DNA of 7,816 bases from Meridianimarinicoccus sp044221805 (GTDB lineage: Bacteria > Pseudomonadota > Alphaproteobacteria > Rhodobacterales > Rhodobacteraceae), in contig JBGAOK010000127.1 of NCBI GenBank assembly GCA_044221805.1, forward strand, positions 1 through 7,816, written 5' to 3'. A program made the position numbers and the translations under genes. How positions within the stretch are numbered: the first letter of the stretch is position 1; every line of letters begins with the position of its first letter. This document shows, piece by piece, positions 4,757-7,816 of the stretch. The notes below the pieces were generated by a model. It was not told the DNA's origin. It did not search any database and saw only the letters and a program-made list of their open reading frames with translations.

Positions 4757-6248
4757 GTCAGCGCCAGACTGGCCAGCCCCAGGAAGGCAAGGAACCCGAC
4801 CACATCCGTCACCGTGGTCACGAAGGTGCCCGAGGCCAGCGCTGGGTCGAACTTCAGCCGGCTGAGCGTCAGCGGCACCAGGATCCCCGCAAGCCCCGCC
4901 ACCAGCAGGTTGACCACCATCGCCGCCGCCAGCACCCCGCCGATCAGGGGCGAGCCGAACCAGAAGCCGCCGATGAGTCCCATGAGCGACGCGAAAACGA
5001 TGCCGTTGGTCAGGCCCACCAGCGCCTCGCGGCGGACGACGCGGAAGACGTTCGCCGCGGTCAGGTCGCGGGTCGCCAGCGCCCGGACCGCCACCGCCAG
5101 AGACTGGGTGCCGGCATTGCCAGCCCCACCAGCGCCTCGCGCCGCACCACCCGGAACACGTTGGCGGCGGTCAGGTCGCGGGTCGCCAGCGCCCGCACAG
5201 CGACGGCAAGCGACTGGGTGCCGGCATTGCCCCCCATCTAGGCGACGATGGGCATCAGGACCGCCAGCGCCACCACCTGTTCGATCGCGTCCTCGAACTG
5301 GGCGATCACCGAGGCGGCAAGGATCGCCGTGCCCAGGTTGACTGCCAGCCAGGGCATGCGCGCCCGCACGGTTTCCAGCACGGTGTCGGTGACGCTGCCC
5401 TCGCTGCTGACCCCGGCCAGCAGCAGCATGTCCTCCTCGTTCTCGTCGCTCAAGACCGACATGGCGTCGTCGATGGTGATCACGCCCACCATCCGCCCGG
5501 CCCGGTCCACCACCGGCGCCGAGATCAGGTGGTACTGGTTGAAGGCATAGGCGACGTCCTCGCCGCTGTGCTCGGCCGGGATGGTGATGAAGGTCGGCTC
5601 GGCGATCTGGCGCATCGGCGCCTCGCGGGGGGCGCTGAGGATCCGCCCCAGCGTCACGTTGGCGACCGGCACCATGCGCGGATCGACCAGGGTGACGTGA
5701 TAGAACTGCTCGGGCAGCTCGTCGGCCTCGCGCAGGTAGTCGACAGTCTGGCCCACCGTCCAGTCCGCCGGCACCGTGACCATGTCGCGCTGCATCAGCC
5801 GCCCGGCCGACCATTCCGGATAGGCCAGCGACTGTTCCACCGCATAGCGGTCGGGCTGTTCCAGCGCGTCGAGGATCACGGCCCGCTGGGCCGCGTCCAT
5901 GTCCTCGACCAGATCGACCACGTCGTCGGTGTCCAGTTCGCGCACCGCCGCGGACAGGGCCGCGGGGTCGATCTGGGTGATGACCTCCTCGCGCAGGCCC
6001 TCGTCCAGCTCCGACAGCACCTCGCCGACCTCGGGACCGGTCCAAAGACCCAGGAAGGACTCGCGATCGGCGTCGCTGATCTGTTCGAGAAGGTCGGCGA
6101 TGTCGGCAGGGTGCAGGCCGGCCAGTTGCTCGGACAGGCCCTCGCGGTCGCCGGCGGCCGCGGCGGACAGGATGCGGGCGATCCGGCGCGGATCGGGTGC
6201 AGCGTCGGTCCTGTCGTCAGCCTCGGCCTGCGGTCTCGTCTCGGTCAT
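4753..6248 (-). pseudogene. mgtE: Magnesium transporter MgtE, disrupted by a TAG codon and a 110-bp frameshifting duplication
   Basis: MgtE is an inner-membrane Mg2+ channel gated by its cytoplasmic domains. The start is ATG 6246-6248, with GAAAGG about 8 nt upstream. The first frame gives 336 aa: acidic superhelical N domain (about 22-140), YPEWSAGRLM (143-152), two CBS domains (about 157-268), the connecting helix, and TM1 (from about 299), ending at LMPIVA before TAG (5238-5240). Family members continue SMGGNAGTQ. The sequence after TAG does encode MGGNAGTQ..., then a 110-bp tandem near-copy shifts the frame (see repeat). The rest of the membrane domain is intact in the other frame, including FDPALASGTFVTTVTD, and ends at 4753. 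Deleting one 110-bp unit and reading TAG as Ser gives 461 codons, a normal MgtE. As written, the product would lack most of the pore. It may be a real pseudogene or a sequence/assembly error. It is first in a probable operon with the cyclo-ligase. Confidence 0.85.
5012..5231 (-). repeat. 110-bp tandem near-duplication inside mgtE
   Basis: Two abutting units, 5012-5121 and 5122-5231, align without gaps at an offset of exactly 110. They differ at 14 sites, whose lower-copy positions are 5014, 5032, 5035, 5038, 5041, 5047, 5053, 5056, 5086, 5089, 5092, 5095, 5098 and 5101. All share one codon phase, the third position, and all are synonymous: both units encode GNAGTQSLAVAVRALATRDL and the same following 17 residues. 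Eleven are G/C exchanges and three are A/C. Since 110 is not divisible by 3, the duplication shifts the frame. Homology stops abruptly at both ends, with one shared C at the junction. Confidence 0.95.
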
Positions 6249-6344
6249 CGGCCAGCCTTTCGTTCCGGTCCCCGCACGGGCGCATCCGTCCGGGCGCCAT
6301 GGGCGACAAACAGGCCATTTCCGGCACGGGTGCAACCCCCGCGC

Positions 6345-6354
6345 GGCAATTGCC
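6345..6354. promoter_or_regulatory. Palindrome in the mgtE-guaD divergent intergenic region
   Basis: GGCAATTGCC is a perfect 10-bp palindrome in the 178-bp gap between the divergent starts of mgtE (6248) and the deaminase (6427). It could be an operator for either gene. I could not find a convincing -35/-10 pair for either direction, nor a Mg2+ riboswitch-like leader before mgtE. Confidence 0.2.
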
Positions 6355-6426
6355 CCTTGGGCCGGCCGGGCGCTTCGGCCAGACTGCTCCGGGTATGCAG
6401 GCGCGAACACAGGCAGGACACGGGCG

Positions 6427-7722
6427 ATGGCGGGTATCGAGCTGATTCTGGGGCAGGTTCTCACCTTCACCGAGGCCCCGTTCGGCGACGACCCGGCAGC
6501 GGCCGTCCGCCATGACCGGCGCGGCGCCGTGGCGATCGGCGAGGGCCGCATCCTCGCCACCGGCGATGCCGACAGCCTGATCGCGCAGTTTCCCGCCGCG
6601 ACCCGCCACGACCATGGTGACGCGCTGATCCTGCCCGGCTTCGTCGATGCCCATGCCCATTACCCCCAGACCCGGATGATCGCCAGCTGGGGCAAGCGGC
6701 TGATCGACTGGCTGAACACCTATACCTTCCCCGAGGAACGCAAGTTCGCCGACCCGGACTATGCCGCCGCCACCGCAAACCTCTACCTCGACCTGCTGCT
6801 GGCCAATGGCACCACCAGCGTGGTCAGCTTCTGCACCATCCACCCGGAAAGCGTCGACGCCTTCTTCGAGGCCGCCGCGGCGCGCGACATGCGGGTGGTG
6901 GCCGGCAAGACCTGCATGGACCGGAACGCCCCCGACTACCTGCGCGACACCGCGCAGAGCGCTTATGACGACAGCAAGCGGCTGCTTCAGGCCTGGCACG
7001 GCCGGGGCCGCGCGGTCTATGCGGTGACGCCGCGCTTCTCGCCAACCTCGACCCCGGAACAGCTGGCGGCGATGGGCGCACTCTGGGCCGAGTACCCGGA
7101 GTGCCCGATGCAGACCCACCTCTCCGAGCAGCTCGACGAGATCGCCTGGGTCAAGGGCCTCTATCCGCAGGCGCGCGACTATCTCGACACCTACGAGGCG
7201 CACGGGCTGGTCGGCCCCGGCGCGCTGTTCGGCCATGCCATCCATCTGGAACCGCGCGAGATCGACCGGCTGAAGGACGCCGGCGCCGGGCTGATCCACT
7301 GCCCGACCTCGAACGCCTTCATCGGCTCGGGGGTGATGGCGGTGATGGACCTGTGCCGGTCGGGCCAGAAGGTCGGGCTCGCCACCGATACCGGCGGCGG
7401 GTCCAGCTTCTCGATGCTGCGAACCATGGCCGCGGCCTATGACCTGGGCCAGCTCCGCGGCACGCCGCTCCATGCAGCACAGCTTCTCTGGCTCGCCACC
7501 GAGGGCTCGGCACGGGCGCTCCGGATGGAGGAACGGATCGGCACCCTCACCCCGGGCAGCGAGGCCGACATCACCGTGCTCGACCTCGCCTCGACCCCGG
7601 CGATCGCCCAGCGGGCCGCCATGGCCGGCGACATCTGGGAGGCGGTCTTCCCGACGATCATGATGGGCGACGACCGCGCGATCCGACAGGTCTGGGTGGC
7701 GGGCCGGAAGCTGCGGGGATAG
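6427..7722 (+). CDS. guaD: Guanine deaminase
   Basis: A 431-aa cytoplasmic zinc hydrolase of the amidohydrolase superfamily, converting guanine to xanthine and ammonia in purine salvage or catabolism. Order of motifs: PGFVDAHAHYPQ (70-81; metal ligands H76 and H78), the substrate-region segment SWGKRLIDWLNTYTFPEE, SFCTIHPES, THLSEQLDE (H231 and catalytic-type E234), FGHAIHL (H270), CPTSNAFIGSG, and ATDTGGGSSFSML (D321). The C-terminus returns to the small beta domain (LTPGSEADITVLD). This follows the cog-type guanine deaminase pattern at normal length, and all expected catalytic positions are present. The ATG at 6427 has AGGA about 8 nt upstream; longer in-frame upstream sequence runs into the mgtE promoter region and has no family character. 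It is divergent from mgtE with 178 bp between. No xanthine dehydrogenase or urate genes are in view. Related amidohydrolases acting on 8-oxoguanine are a less likely alternative. Confidence 0.93.
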   Translation: MAGIELILGQVLTFTEAPFGDDPAAAVRHDRRGAVAIGEGRILATGDADSLIAQFPAATRHDHGDALILPGFVDAHAHYPQTRMIASWGKRLIDWLNTYTFPEERKFADPDYAAATANLYLDLLLANGTTSVVSFCTIHPESVDAFFEAAAARDMRVVAGKTCMDRNAPDYLRDTAQSAYDDSKRLLQAWHGRGRAVYAVTPRFSPTSTPEQLAAMGALWAEYPECPMQTHLSEQLDEIAWVKGLYPQARDYLDTYEAHGLVGPGALFGHAIHLEPREIDRLKDAGAGLIHCPTSNAFIGSGVMAVMDLCRSGQKVGLATDTGGGSSFSMLRTMAAAYDLGQLRGTPLHAAQLLWLATEGSARALRMEERIGTLTPGSEADITVLDLASTPAIAQRAAMAGDIWEAVFPTIMMGDDRAIRQVWVAGRKLRG

Positions 7723-7776
7723 CGGCCCCCATCGAAACTCCTTCGCCGGCGTGCCCGTCCCCGTTACTTCCCGCCC

Positions 7777-7816
7777 CGGCCTTCTTCTTGGCCGAAATAC
7801 TCCGGGGGGTCGGGGG
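7777..7816. repeat. Possible dispersed intergenic element (GGCCGAAATACTCCGGGG type)
   Basis: Downstream of the deaminase, CGGCC (7777-7781) and GGCCG (7790-7794) flank TTCTTCTT, followed by AAATACTCCGGGGGG at the window edge. From memory, similar words built around AAATACTCCGGGG recur between genes in Rhodobacteraceae genomes; I cannot verify this here. It lacks a T-run and is not a clear intrinsic terminator. Confidence 0.25.

Noticed and set aside
5122..5240. Programmed frameshift or stop readthrough as an explanation for the mgtE break
   Set aside because: A 110-bp duplicated coding segment with identical protein sequence is not how programmed recoding works; readthrough would still meet a frame break and TGA in the second unit.
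4235..5341. Long plus-strand open frames opposite the cyclo-ligase and mgtE (also 5529-6515) and the minus-strand frame opposite guaD (6217-7473)
   Set aside because: All have low-complexity Arg/Pro/Gly/His compositions without family motifs and lie antisense to clearly identified genes.
5241..6045. Upstream extension of the C-terminal mgtE frame to 6045
   Set aside because: This part of the open frame is an out-of-phase reading of the MgtE N-terminal and CBS coding sequence. It becomes real protein only after the duplication junction.
6249..6426. Mg2+ riboswitch or clear promoter before mgtE or guaD
   Set aside because: The gap is short, no riboswitch-like paired structure or expression platform is evident, and -35/-10 candidates in both directions were poor.

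Overview
The window looks like chromosomal DNA from an alphaproteobacterium, most probably Rhodobacterales (Paracoccus/Rhodobacter/Roseobacter type). The reasons are very high GC with strong G/C wobble preference, two secreted proteins with VPLPA-CTERM sorting tails, and alphaproteobacterial-looking versions of YebC, a TIGR00282 phosphoesterase and guanine deaminase. This placement rests on protein style and composition; no rRNA or tRNA is present. I see no phage, IS element or CRISPR array.

Layout. (1) Positions 1-650, minus strand: a small YdcH/DUF465 protein with a strong terminator (117-140). Its upstream region holds a perfect FNR-family dyad, TTGAC-N4-GTCAA, placed exactly as in a class II FNR-activated promoter. 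(2) Positions 648-1451, minus strand: yebC with a recognisable sigma-70 promoter. (3) Positions 1452-3229: an AT-richer regulatory stretch, then two tandem plus-strand paralogues (182 and 183 aa). Each is a secreted, cysteine-free protein with a signal peptide and a C-terminal VPLPA-CTERM tail, and each has its own promoter and its own intrinsic terminator. Every TTAA tetramer I can find in the window (five) lies upstream of one of these two genes, and two of them form exact TTAACCAT words, the half-site described for the cell-cycle regulator CtrA. (4) Positions 3304-6248, minus strand: a probable operon mgtE, then 5-formyltetrahydrofolate cyclo-ligase (ATGA overlap), then a YmdB-like metallophosphoesterase. 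(5) Positions 6427-7722, plus strand: guanine deaminase, divergent from mgtE.

The most striking anomaly is in mgtE. The gene is broken by a 110-bp tandem near-duplication (period 110, so it shifts the frame). All 14 differences between the two copies fall on codon third positions and are synonymous. Removing one unit restores a normal 461-codon MgtE except for one further lesion, a TAG codon in the conserved PIVASMGG segment 6 bp outside the repeat. The wobble-only divergence means both copies evolved as functional coding sequence before they were joined. That points to recombination between diverged alleles, or to an assembly chimera of two strains, rather than slippage.

How the genes work together: most are housekeeping (folate one-carbon repair, Mg2+ uptake, purine salvage, a YebC regulator/translation factor). 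The parts most likely to be new are regulatory: an FNR-type switch on a DUF465 gene, and a possible CtrA link to a tandem pair of exosortase substrates.
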